Source: Hirudinaria manillensis (taxonomy: Eukaryota > Annelida > Clitellata > Hirudinida > Hirudinidae). Taken from it: a stretch of DNA of 64,000 nucleotides. The position numbers and the translations under genes are program-made. The notes under the pieces are model-generated. The model had not been told where the DNA came from and searched no databases. It saw only the letters and a program-made list of their open reading frames with translations. Positions 8,901 through 19,640 of this stretch are shown here, piece by piece. The number at the start of each line of letters is the position of its first letter. Position 1 is the stretch's first letter. The stretch spans positions 5,352,501-5,416,500 of the forward strand of contig CM067528.1 in NCBI GenBank assembly GCA_034509925.1, in the 5' to 3' direction.

Positions 8901-11717
8901 TCTCTCCTTCTTAGAACCTTGGCAACGAGGAGGAAGAATATGACGAGGATGAGACATCCAAGGAAGACGGTGGTCGAGATGATGACGTGATAGAGAGGCA
9001 CCCATTCCTGGTTAGAGGCAGACGAGTCTTTGAAGTAGGGAGACTCGAATCCGTCCAATTCTCGACTGGCAGTTACGTAAGCAATCGACTTGTTAACGTG
9101 GATGTTGAGCACCGCTGGAGAAGCACGCCTGGAAGGAAGGCCGCTGTCCGTGACGAGAATCGTCAGTGGGAAGATTTTTCCGTCGAAATCCAAGAGGCTG
9201 CTGACGACTTGAATCTCTCCGGATAATGGATCGATTTTAAAGTAAACTCTCGTCTCGTTCGTTCGATCTTCCAAGATCTTAAAGTTCAGTTGAGCGTTTC
9301 TATCGCTGTCAGCGTCCCTGGCTATGATCTTGCCTACGACGTGGCCTGACGGTATCCTGTTCGAGATGAAAATATAATCGTCAGAAAGACTCGGAAAGAT
9401 TATCTCTGGATTGTTGTCGTTTTCGTCGATGACTTCAATGGAAACCGAAGCCTCGTCGCTCAGAGAAGGCAGTTGCTTGTCCGCCACGATGGCCGTCAAT
9501 CGAAACGAGGGGTTAACTTCCCGGTCGATGGACGCGGCGGTGCTAATCATCCCCGTGTCTCGGTCGATCGAGAAGAGTTTCGATCGTTGCTGGTTCGAGT
9601 TTAGCTTGAGGGTAGGGGAGGGACCCAGTGCCCCCGAGCCGTGAACGAGAGAGAAAACGAATTCGTTAAAGCCGGGACCGTCTTTATCGCTCCCAATCAC
9701 TTGGCCGACTTGGGTTCCAGGCGGCTGGTTCTCAATGACCGTGAAGCGGTACAAGGACTGAGAAAACTGCGGCCTCTCGTCGTTCACATCTCCGACGGTT
9801 ACGAGAACCACGGCCGAACCACTCCTTCGCGGTACACCACGGTCGACGGCATAGACGAGGAAGTTGTACGAGTCCTGGCTTTCTCTGTCCAGCGAAGTTT
9901 GAGCGCTTATCACTCCCTTCTGATTGATGCGAAAATATGGAGACATGGAGTCGTGCAGGAAATATTCCAGATGAGAATTAACGCCAGCATCGTCATCGGT
10001 GGCCGTAACCTGGTCATGAAGATTGAATCGCTTTCTTATACTTTTGGAAAATTCGAATCCATCAAAAATACGTGACTGCTTCGCAAGGTGTTCAAATGAA
10101 ATATGACCGAGGAGAGCTTTCAAAAGTAAACTTAAATGCATATAAATATGTAACATTCGAATGTGAGGGTGAATTTCAAACCTGAAGGAGCGAAATACCG
10201 ATCAAGTTATTCTCGTTGATCAAAGCTCTGTAGGTTTTCTGGGAGAAGGAAGGCGAGTTGTCGTTGACATCTGTGACCAGGACTTGGAGGCTTTTCTCGC
10301 TGATCCTCGACACGACAGCTCCGTCCTGACATCTGAGGACGACGTCGTAAACTTCCACCTTCTCCCTGTCCAGTTGTAAGGCAACTTCCAGCTGATATTC
10401 TGTCGGATATTTACGGACGAGGGAAAACGTCCTATCGATGACGGTGCAATTGACTTGACCGTTGATTCCAGAGTCGATATCCACCACGGACACCTGAGCC
10501 ACGAAAGCTCCGACGGCAGCGTCCTCCGGGATTTCGACCCGGGAAGGACCGAATGAATCGTTCCTCGTCTGCGTGCTCAGCGTATGGAAAGTGATTTGAG
10601 GTGCGTTGTCGTTGATGTCTTCGACCTTCACGACCACCGTCACCTCCGATGAGAGCGGATCGGGGCTTGCGTCGTATGCCACGACGACCAGCTGGAAATA
10701 ATGATTCTTTTCCCTGTCGACGAGGCCTTTGATGAAGATTTCTCCGGTGTCGTTTCTTATGCCGAAAAGGTTTCCGTGCGTATTGCTCGTCCGCGTATTG
10801 AACCTATAGGCGATCTGACCGTTGAGACCTGCATCCGGATCCATGGCCTGTAGTCTGATGAGTTGACTTCCGATTGCTTTGTTCTCGGGCACCGTCACCT
10901 CGTAGCGGGAGCTGTTGAAGCGCGGCTGGTTGTCATTGGAGTCCGTGACGACCACGTCCACGAATAGACTTCCGCTTTTTGGCTCAGGACCGCTGTCTAT
11001 AGCCACGATTAGGAGCCGATAGCCGGAAACCGTTTCCCGGTCGAGTTTTACGTTTAGGAGCAGTTTGAGCTCGAGCGAAGAATCCAATTTCGGTAGAACT
11101 CCGAGGGCAAATTCTTTCGGAGCGTTGATGAGTTCGTACTTTTGGATGCCGTACGAAGGGCTGTCGTGATCGACTGCAGTTGGAAGCAGATAGGAGCTGT
11201 TGACCGGAGCTGCTTCGTTGATGTCCATGACGATGAGGGAGTCTCTGAAGACTGGAGAATTGTCGTTGATGTCGAGTAGCTCGACGACCAGTTTGATTAT
11301 CTGGAAGTGCGTGAACGGTTGCACGATGACGACGTCGGCATTCAATTGGCAGTTTTCCTTTTGCCTGCACAGAGACGGATGATCTCTGTCAATTTCGACG
11401 CTCGTTTCGACGATGCCGGTACCGCTTCCTAGACGGAACCAGGTCGAAGATTGCTCGGAGAGGAACCTGAACTTGAGTTGCTTTGCTTCGGACTGACTGA
11501 GGTGGAGACCGATCTCTTTGACGAGATCGCAAACGAACGTACCGCGCGGTCGCTCTTCGAATATTTGATATCTGAATTGTAAGTTGGAAGGCATCGACGA
11601 TACTTCGAAACCGAAAAAGAAAAAACCCATGAGAGTCTCCAGCGTCTCTAGTATCAGTTTCGTTTTATCACCACTGCTTATCCATGATTTCGATCCATGA
11701 AGATTAAAAATTTTCAT
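5159..11717 (-). CDS. Delta-1-like protocadherin, seven cadherin repeats, three exons
   Basis: The spliced coding sequence joins 11717-10182, 10009-8723 and 5962-5159, all phase 0, giving about 1,208 residues from the first ATG. It encodes a type I membrane cell-adhesion protein: seven extracellular cadherin repeats (EC1 about 48-157, EC2 158-267, EC3 268-375, EC4 376-491, EC5 492-594, EC6 595-715, EC7 716-825), one membrane span (849-877) and a tail of about 331 residues. Calcium-binding linker motifs are visible (DINDN, DSNDN, DVNDN, DENDN, DxDxG, LDRE). EC1 has the C-x5-C cysteine pair (C117, C123) typical of protocadherins. Seven repeats are the delta-1 number (PCDH1/7/9/11 type); delta-2 and clustered members have six. 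Known family role: calcium-dependent, mostly homophilic adhesion at cell contacts, often neuronal. Orthology to one vertebrate gene cannot be assigned. A paralogue lies divergently at 62585. The exact start is uncertain. Confidence 0.9.
6312..6422 (+). repeat. Degenerate TGGA/GGAT array in intron 2
   Basis: GGAT units are interrupted by GACAGAGG and GAATGGAT variants. The array lies within the second intron of protocadherin gene 1. Confidence 0.85.
6851..7040 (+). repeat. 19-bp minisatellite, ten units, with TAATTA cores (intron 2)
   Basis: The unit GTACTAATTACATTACGAT is repeated ten times with no length change. Seven units keep the homeodomain core TAATTA, and most also keep CATTA. It lies inside intron 2 of protocadherin gene 1, about 1.1 kb from exon 3. 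Confidence 0.9.
8683..8689 (-). promoter_or_regulatory. Candidate intronic stop and poly(A) signal for a short-tailed isoform
   Basis: If intron 2 is not spliced, translation continues 11 residues and stops at TAA (8689-8687). AATAAA (8688-8683) overlaps that stop. Delta protocadherins are known to make short-tailed isoforms. Here the signal is seen directly, its use is inference, and no clear U/GU-rich downstream element is visible. Confidence 0.4.
8723..10009 (-). CDS. Protocadherin gene 1, exon 2 (EC5-EC7, transmembrane, tail start)
   Basis: The exon encodes 429 residues. EC5 ends at DVNDERPQF and EC6 at [11 protein letters not shown]7 runs to about 9070, has DADSD and a TDSG segment, and lacks a canonical final linker, as expected for a membrane-proximal repeat. 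The membrane span (about 8912-9001) has a hydrophobic core rich in V, I, L and F, followed by a basic stop-transfer run [12 protein letters not shown]. The tail begins [13 protein letters not shown] and continues to ISQSE, where a strong donor (GAA|GTGAGT, 8722-8717) ends the exon in phase 0. Without splicing the frame runs 11 more residues to TAA at 8687-8689. Confidence 0.9.
10010..10181 (-). other. Intron 1 of protocadherin gene 1 (172 bp)
   Basis: The GT donor is at 10181-10180 and the AG acceptor at 10011-10010. The join [14 protein letters not shown] restores an unbroken EC5 strand of canonical length, which fixes both ends. CAGGTT is present at both junctions. The acceptor has a weak pyrimidine tract. 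Another AG about 70 bp upstream would also stay in frame but would add 22-24 residues foreign to the cadherin fold. Confidence 0.85.
10182..11717 (-). CDS. Protocadherin gene 1, exon 1 (N-terminus, EC1-EC4, start of EC5)
   Basis: The frame is open from an in-frame TGA at 11751-11753; the first ATG is at 11717 and a second at 11630 (MGFFFFGF). EC1 starts at [10 protein letters not shown] and carries C-x5-C. Linkers end in [27 protein letters not shown] and DVNDNSPSF, marking EC1 to EC4, and the exon ends within EC5 at ...LIGISLLQ. The donor is CAG|GTTTGA; reading past it hits TGA at once. The N-terminal signal peptide is poor from either ATG, so an unseen upstream signal exon is possible. In the first four repeats the paralogue at 62585 has no intron before EC4, where it has one and this gene does not. 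Confidence 0.9.
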
Positions 11718-12030
11718 AATTAACACCTCCGCATAGAAGCATGGATTTGGTCATCAGACTTTCAACCGCTCCTCCCAAATGCATCCAACTGGGAGAAATA
11801 ATTTTAATTATTCAAAACATTTCCCGGATAAAATCAACGCATTGAATAAATTAGAATAAATTAGCAATTATCATAATTTATTTACAATTTGTAGAAAATG
11901 CGGAGGCGTTCAAATGCTTCTAGATAATCCAATTAAGAAGCAGACACTGAATTGATTCCAAATCTACATCTGCTTCAAGAAAATAATTTTCTCTCATCAC
12001 CAACTTCTTTCTGCTCGCAAGCGGAGGACG

Positions 12031-12066
12031 ATGATGAAGATGACGATGATGAAGATGATGAAGATG

Positions 12067-12124
<58 letters not shown>

Positions 12125-12130
12125 CGATGA
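12031..12130 (+). repeat. GAT microsatellite upstream of protocadherin gene 1
   Basis: GAT units with GAA and GAC variants give a poly-aspartate artefact frame. It lies about 0.4 kb upstream of the first ATG. Confidence 0.9.
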
Positions 12131-12501
12131 CCTTGGACTCAAACAAAGCAGAAAATTAGGAATATCCCAGATTTGAAGCGGATAAATGGATGCTGCATTG
12201 GAAGTTGTGGTTTCTGTAATGATTTAGGTGTAATATTTAAACATATTTTTAAAAATATATTTTTAAAATATATTCTTTCTGTGCATGAGCATGACAACTG
12301 TCCAAGAGTCCGACCGATTTCTCTTGCGACCACTTGTTCTGAATTTTTATTTATTTTATGTTTTATTCTTGTGAATTTAAATAAATGTCTTTTTACTCGT
12401 GCCTTCCATGGGCAAAGATTTTTCCAATAAAATGTTTTCTATATTTAAAAATATCATAAAATTGTTTCTACCTAGTTATAAATGATTGTTGATAACTAAT
12501 A

Positions 12502-12595
<94 letters not shown>
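12502..12595 (+). repeat. AAT microsatellite
   Basis: About 31 perfect units. Confidence 0.95.
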
Positions 12596-13811
12596 GATTA
12601 CTGTTATTTAGAATTTATCTCATTCAAGACTCATTAAACGTTTAGAAAATGACAGAATTCCTTCCTGTCTTCAATTTTTAAAAACTGGTTTGAAACGTTT
12701 TGTTGCCTGCTTTTAATTAGGAAGCATTCATTGTAACTGATCGACAGAAAAGTGTGCGAATGAATTTAATCTTCCAAGAATTTTATATTTTATTATTTTA
12801 TTTTTTAACTTTTAATTTAAATATTTTAATATTTTTAGAGTGGCCATTTTTCCGAGGAAATGTTTGCAAATAAAATTAAATAAAATTAAATTGCGAAATA
12901 ATTTTAAAAATTTTAACGCTTAAAATTTGAGGATTTGTCGTCCAATGAAATATGAAGTGACAGATTTTTAAAATAATTTTGAAGTTTTTCAATTTAATTC
13001 CATCAATATTCCATCATCGATCTACGATTGTACAATACAAGCAACACCAAAGTGATGTTAAGTGTAATTTTGATTAACGGAATAGCACGGCCGTATATTT
13101 TAATGACATTATATTCGATTAAATATTAATTCCAATTAAAACAAAGATATAAACAAATGCTTTTGGACTCAGGTAAGGTGTTGTTTTATGTTTAGTTTAT
13201 CTTCTGAAATGATTGCGAACGTTGAAATCTTTTATTAAAACGTTGACAATCAGGTCGGCATGTAATAAATTAAAATTTAATTCTTAAATAATATTTAAAT
13301 TGTTCGTTCATTATTTAAATAAATAAATCTCAAATAAACGTTTAAAATGTTTTTGTTGTAATTTCAAATTTTAATTTGATTAATTATTATTGTGATCAAT
13401 AAAATTATATATTCCATCATTAAATGTAGATAAAATATATTTTAAAGATAAAATAGGAGATAATAATAAATGAATTAAATAAATAAATTCAATAAACAGG
13501 TCGGGTCGGGTCAAAGGTCGATGGGAATCGAATGACAAGAAATATAAACAGAAAGAGTTAATGCAAGAACATTAACATAATGAAGTTAAATAATAATATA
13601 ATATAATTATAATTATATTATTCTATAATTATATTAAAACAACAATTATAAATAATAAACAATAACAATAAACAAGTCATAATTACAAGTTAAATGATGA
13701 TAATCTCCTGTCAAAAGACGAGTGTTGATGGCAAATCAGGCTTTTGGCAAAAAAAATTCTTTGCCATGTTGGAGAAGAAGAAAAAAAAAATAATAAGAAA
13801 AAGAAGAAGGA

Positions 13812-13952
<141 letters not shown>

Positions 13953-15867
13953 ACAGTCGAAAGAAGATTTAAAGTCAACGAATTATTTACGGGATTAGCT
14001 GCTTTTGTTTACAGAACTTGGCGGGAAAAAGCAGAAAAAATGCAGGCGAATTGGCATTCACTTATCAGGAGTGGTTGAGTTTCGTAATGAGAGTGTTTGT
14101 CGGAACTATTAATAGATGTAATCACGTGCTCCGTGCTATTTATAAGCTCCTGCTTAATTATTCATATACCACGGGTTTCCAATTAGTGAAGTCTCTCTTT
14201 AGCTCATGAATAATTCATGCTAATTAATTCATTAATTTAAATATTCATTTTGCATATCATTACCTGGTGTATTAATATTAATAGCTTATTTTATTGAATT
14301 ATAAAACTTATTTATGCCATAAAAAATGATTATTTATTTAAAACGCTTTAAATTTTAAAGTTTAAATTCTGAAAAATCGTTGGAGACGTGCTTGAATTTA
14401 AAAAAAATATGTCTGGAAAATAATTTTAAAAATTTAAAACTATTTTTGAAGCTCCAAACGACTTTAACACGCTCCTTCATTTTAATTATTTGCATGACAT
14501 ATTTATATTTATATTTATTTATTAATATTTATTGATATTTATTAATTTTATATTATTGATATTAATTTTATTAATATATTATTATAATATATTTTATTAA
14601 CATATTTTATTGATATATATATTGCTTTCATCTTTCTTTAAAGTAAATTCCATTTTTTTTATACAGGTTCAGCTCAAAATCATTTCGACAATTATGGGGA
14701 AAATTCACTTTTAAACGATATAATTGCTTCGCAATTTCGAAAATGATTTCATCAATTGAGAAACAATTGATTAAAAAAGAAATCACTTTTAAGATTTATT
14801 TTGCAATATGTTCTCTGAAATAGCTGCAATGTGAATCCAAATGATGAATGTCATAACATTACAATATAACCTTCTTTATCATTATCATAAAGATTTATTA
14901 TAATATTATCATAATATTTAACATAATCTCGTATGTTATAAAATCTTAAAATAATCATAACATCATATCATGACCTCGTAAGTCATAATATCATGATATA
15001 ATCTTCTAGTGCAATGCATATTTATAACAAGCAGTGTCACGTAATATTTATTAAAGCACATTTCATAATAATGTAATTAATAAATAAATAAATAAATAAA
15101 TAAATTAATTAATTAATTCATTCATTCATTCATTCATTAATAATGTAATTAATGTCAAAAAACAATTGTAGTCAATTGTTAAACGGCCGCACCTGCGCTT
15201 GTATTGGAGCAGGTTGCTTATGTTTATTCATGTTTATTCATGCCGTGCGAGAACGATAATAAAATACAATGCAAGCAATGAGCAGTCAGTGAAAGGCGAC
15301 GACGACGACGATGACCGCGCCATTTTACGAGGGCCTGCTAAATGTCCTCAACTCGTTAATGCCAAGGTCGCGAAGGACCACCCACACTCTGATTGGCATC
15401 CGGGGCACGGATGGGGCATGGGTGGGGAGTTGGTTCGTTGGGTGGTTGGTTGGCGGGAAGTGGGAGGAGCGTGATACGAAGTAAGGGGAGTTTCTGCATG
15501 AATTTTATGACGTACAATAAAGTCGTCAGTACAATTTAAGCGTCTCCTTCTGCTTCAATCCATACCCAGCGGTTGTCATGGGAACCACGTAAAATGCAAA
15601 TAAAGTTGAAATTTCAACTTTTAATCTCTACCTAATTCCTTGCGACCGCCAAAAACAGAGGCAGTGGTCCGCGGTGACGAATGCCGGGGATGTCGGTTCG
15701 GCCATTATGTCCCCGAGGATGACATTAAAAATTAAAGTGTAAATAATTTTTTTTGGTTTTTGTTTTCTTTTTCAACTAATGAAATCGTGGTTACAACAGA
15801 TGTCAAAGATTTATTGTTTCTGAGGTGATGTGAAAATTGAAATGCTTAAAAATCAATTCGTGGAAAA

Positions 15868-15990
15868 CAATAATAATAATAATAATAAAAATAATAATAA
15901 TAATAACAATAATAATAATAATAACAATAATAATAATAATAACAATAATAATAATAACAGTAATAATAATAATAACAATAATAATAATAG
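15868..15990 (+). repeat. AAT microsatellite with regular AAC interruptions
   Basis: Blocks of four to six AAT units are separated by single AAC units, a higher-order pattern of about 15-18 bp. Confidence 0.9.
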
Positions 15991-16522
15991 TAATTAAGTA
16001 GCGAAGTGTCCAATCGAACCCGTGGTGACAAACATGAAACCCGGTTTGAAATTAATTTCTGGGTGGTCCCTGAAATTGAAGCAGACGACTTTGTATTAAC
16101 CTAAGTGCAATCCTTCACCGAGCTTTCTGCTCATTTCCCGCCAAAAACACCCATCCACTCATTCCATCTTGGAAATACCCACGCCTGGAATTTATTTTTA
16201 TTTTTCCAAAGAATTTTTACAAAAATACTCGCCGTGCAGTTTAGGTCTGCATAATTGCATGGGAGGAAATATTACATAATTTATAATTGTTATTATTTAT
16301 TATTATTATTATTGTTATTGTTGTTGTTGTCGGTGCTATTATACACAATATATAAACATAACAGAGTTATAGTTTATATTGTAAGAAATAAATTTAAAAT
16401 ATATTAAAAATAAATATTCTTAAAAATAAAATAATTATTATAAGTCATTACTTATGCGTGTGCCTGCTGGCCTTGACTCGAGAGAAGAGAAATTGATTTT
16501 AGAATTGTTGATGTCATGGACA

Positions 16523-16635
16523 TGGATGATGATGGCGATAATGGCGTTGGCGTTGGTGATGATGATAGTGACGATGATGATGACGACGACGACGATGACG
16601 ACGATGATGGAGATGATGATGATGATGATGATGAA
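16523..16635 (+). repeat. GAT/GAC microsatellite
   Basis: Mixed GAT, GAC and GGC units. A second shorter run lies at about 16737-16796 and an ATT/GTT run at 16862-16905. Confidence 0.9.
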
Positions 16636-16861
16636 AAAGTCTTAAGATGCGGTTTGACATCTCAGTTGAGAAATAAATCAAGAGAAACATCAATTTTTAT
16701 TTACTTAAACAAATGGCGCTCGATGACAGATACGATGGATCATGGTGAAGTTGATGATGTTGGTGATGATGATAATGATGATGACGACGATGACGATATA
16801 GTTTCGCGTCCAGACATATCCCAGCAAGTCACAGGAAATTCCAATATTTCTTCGCAGAGTA

Positions 16862-16897
<36 letters not shown>

Positions 16898-17616
16898 GTT
16901 GTTGTTTTTGTAGTTGCTGCTGCTTTTGTACTGCCACAACAGCATAGACAACAACAACAACAACACGAAGAAACAAAGAACTCAGATTCGTGCTTGTGAA
17001 TATCAACACGGCTGACCTTTAACCCCGGCTTCATTAAGCCCCAATAAACTTTCCTCCTAATTGACATGGCGAAACCAGTAAAAGGGGTGGTGGTTCCTTA
17101 TGTTTCGTGCGCAACCTTTTCCAGCCAAGGAATTGTAATGTGGATGGATTTTCACAATAATTGGCTGACATTTCTTTCTCAGTCGACGTCACACCATCGT
17201 CGTCGTTTGTCGACATCACCACCACCACCACCACCACCACCATCACAACCACCATCATCATCTCCATCATCATCGCCATTATAGTCTCCTTAATAACTAG
17301 AACGATTTCTAGATGAATATTTTGAATTTTGAACATTTTTTTCGCAACATTTCAAAATGATTTCTGAATTTATTTGCAGTGTGTTTTGGAAAATAGAAAT
17401 GAATATTTGGTAGCCGTACAACAAAATCCATCGGTCGGTTGGTTGTTATTATTAATAATAATTATTTTAGTTACTATTATTTATTATTATTTATTATTAA
17501 TTATTATTTTAATTGCTTAAAGTAAGCTTTGATGAACCATTCATTGCATACTTCCACGTAAAAACATCCATTGAAGAAATAATAAGCGGAAGTTCAGATC
17601 GATGAACGCCACCAGT

Positions 17617-17690
17617 GATGACGACAATAATGACGACGACGACGATGATGATGATGATGATGATGATGATGACGATGACGACATGGACTA
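17617..17690 (+). repeat. GAC/GAT microsatellite
   Basis: GAC units flank a pure GAT core. Confidence 0.9.
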
Positions 17691-19186
17691 CATTTGACGA
17701 TGTTAGAGGTGATTCGAATGTTGATATTGACTGATGACGTAGCAAATGATGAGTGATGTCATCATGTCTTGAAATCATTCAAATCGTTGAATGACTGAAC
17801 GTTTGAATGGTCTTCTGGTTTTTAATTAAGTTTCAAATCGCTGAGGGTTTTTACATTGGAACAGTAATTATGTTCAACTGTTATTACAATGATGATGATG
17901 ATGATGATGACGATTATTAATATTAATTTTATAATTGCTATTGTTCATAAATTTATTCTGTTATCACGTCATTAGCATTACAGTTTTGGCAATTACATCT
18001 AAGTGGCAAGTCTCGCATATTAAATATTTAAACTAATAATAATGATAATAATAATAACAATAATAATAATGATTATTTATTTAATATACCGCTTGTTAAG
18101 CTGCAACTGCTTACCTTAACCACAACAAAGCCAAATATCGATAAATTAAAATTCTTTGTTTCTGAAATTGTAAACATTTTCAGGGAGTAATGTTCTTACG
18201 AAGCAATAGTTTGTTTATTTTCGAAGTTGAAAAGAACCGTCTGAAATATATTTGCTCGTGAAAGCAATAAGACTGCAGTCTTAATCTCTCTTCTATGATG
18301 AAAATGAGTAGTACAATTAAGCTTTTATTAGCAAATCCTTTAAGCACAAACAACAATACTGTAAATCCTTTGCTGCGTACCAACGATGTACTACAATATA
18401 ACACGATGTAATTCAAAGTGTACAAGTGTTTTTATAAATCCCTTGCTTATAAATAATCTTGAGAAGTAATCTTGAGATGTTGCAAGCGATGCCACGTAAT
18501 TTCCAACTCCGTTGCCAGAAGCATGGACTTGAATTCAATGAAAATGAATTCATTGTGAAAGAATTGAAACTTTCCAAGTCCCGCGAGAACTGATTAAAGA
18601 TGAGATTACCTTATTTCGTGATCTAACTGGCCTGATGGTGACGATGCTGCTGCTGCTGCTGATGATGGTGATGATGATGTTGTCACGACGACGACGATGA
18701 TGATGATGATGGGATTGGGTCATCATTGGATTAGGTGAGGAAGATATCACGATTTGGAAGAATAAAAGTCAACCGTTGAAACGGTGAAACAGTTCGAAGC
18801 TGAAATGGAGAAAAAATAGTCGCATCAGTGTTTAGTTCCACTAACGATGTGACAGACAGCACAGTTGGGTATAAAATTAGGACCAACATGGCAGGCAAGG
18901 GAGGAATTTCGTCGTAAGGTCTGGCAAATTGTCTCCTAACAGCAGACCCCATGAGTTTGATCATCTCAGGGAACCACTACCGCCACTAATAACAACAACA
19001 ACGACGACGACAACGATATCATCATAAACAACGACATCGGGGGCAACAAAGGCAGCGTACAACAGCAACATCATCATCATCATCATCGACAACAACCGGC
19101 AACAACAAATACATCTCACGGAGAATCACTCGCTTGAGAATTTCAGCACTGAAACAACTGCAAGAGGACTTTTTTGGTGACAATGA

Positions 19187-19282
19187 TGTCACCACGACGA
19201 CGAGGGTGATGACGACGATGAAGATGATGACGACGACGACAATGTCGATGATGATGATGACGATGATGATGATGATGATGAT
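19187..19282 (+). repeat. GAT/ACG mixed microsatellite
   Basis: Interleaved GAC and GAT triplets follow a CAA/CAT-rich segment (about 18985-19100). Confidence 0.8.
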
Positions 19283-19460
19283 AACATCAAGACGACAATA
19301 TGGCGCTGTTTATATTGTTATAAAAAGTGCTCCAGTCGTGTCACCTTTTGTCGATCTGAGGTCGTTTTTGGCGCTGAGTTGGGACCATCTTTGCTGGCTG
19401 ATTTATGGCTCACTGCTGGCATTTCCTTGCCATCATCATCATGATGCTCATAGGCATGCC

Positions 19461-19640
<180 letters not shown>

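Noticed and set aside
8553-10075. Plus-strand open frames of up to 144 codons opposite protocadherin exon 2
   Set aside because: They are shadows of the GC-richer minus-strand cadherin coding sequence, with no domain of their own.
12031-12130. Poly-aspartate protein segment
   Set aside because: It is a GAT microsatellite translation without flanking coding signals.
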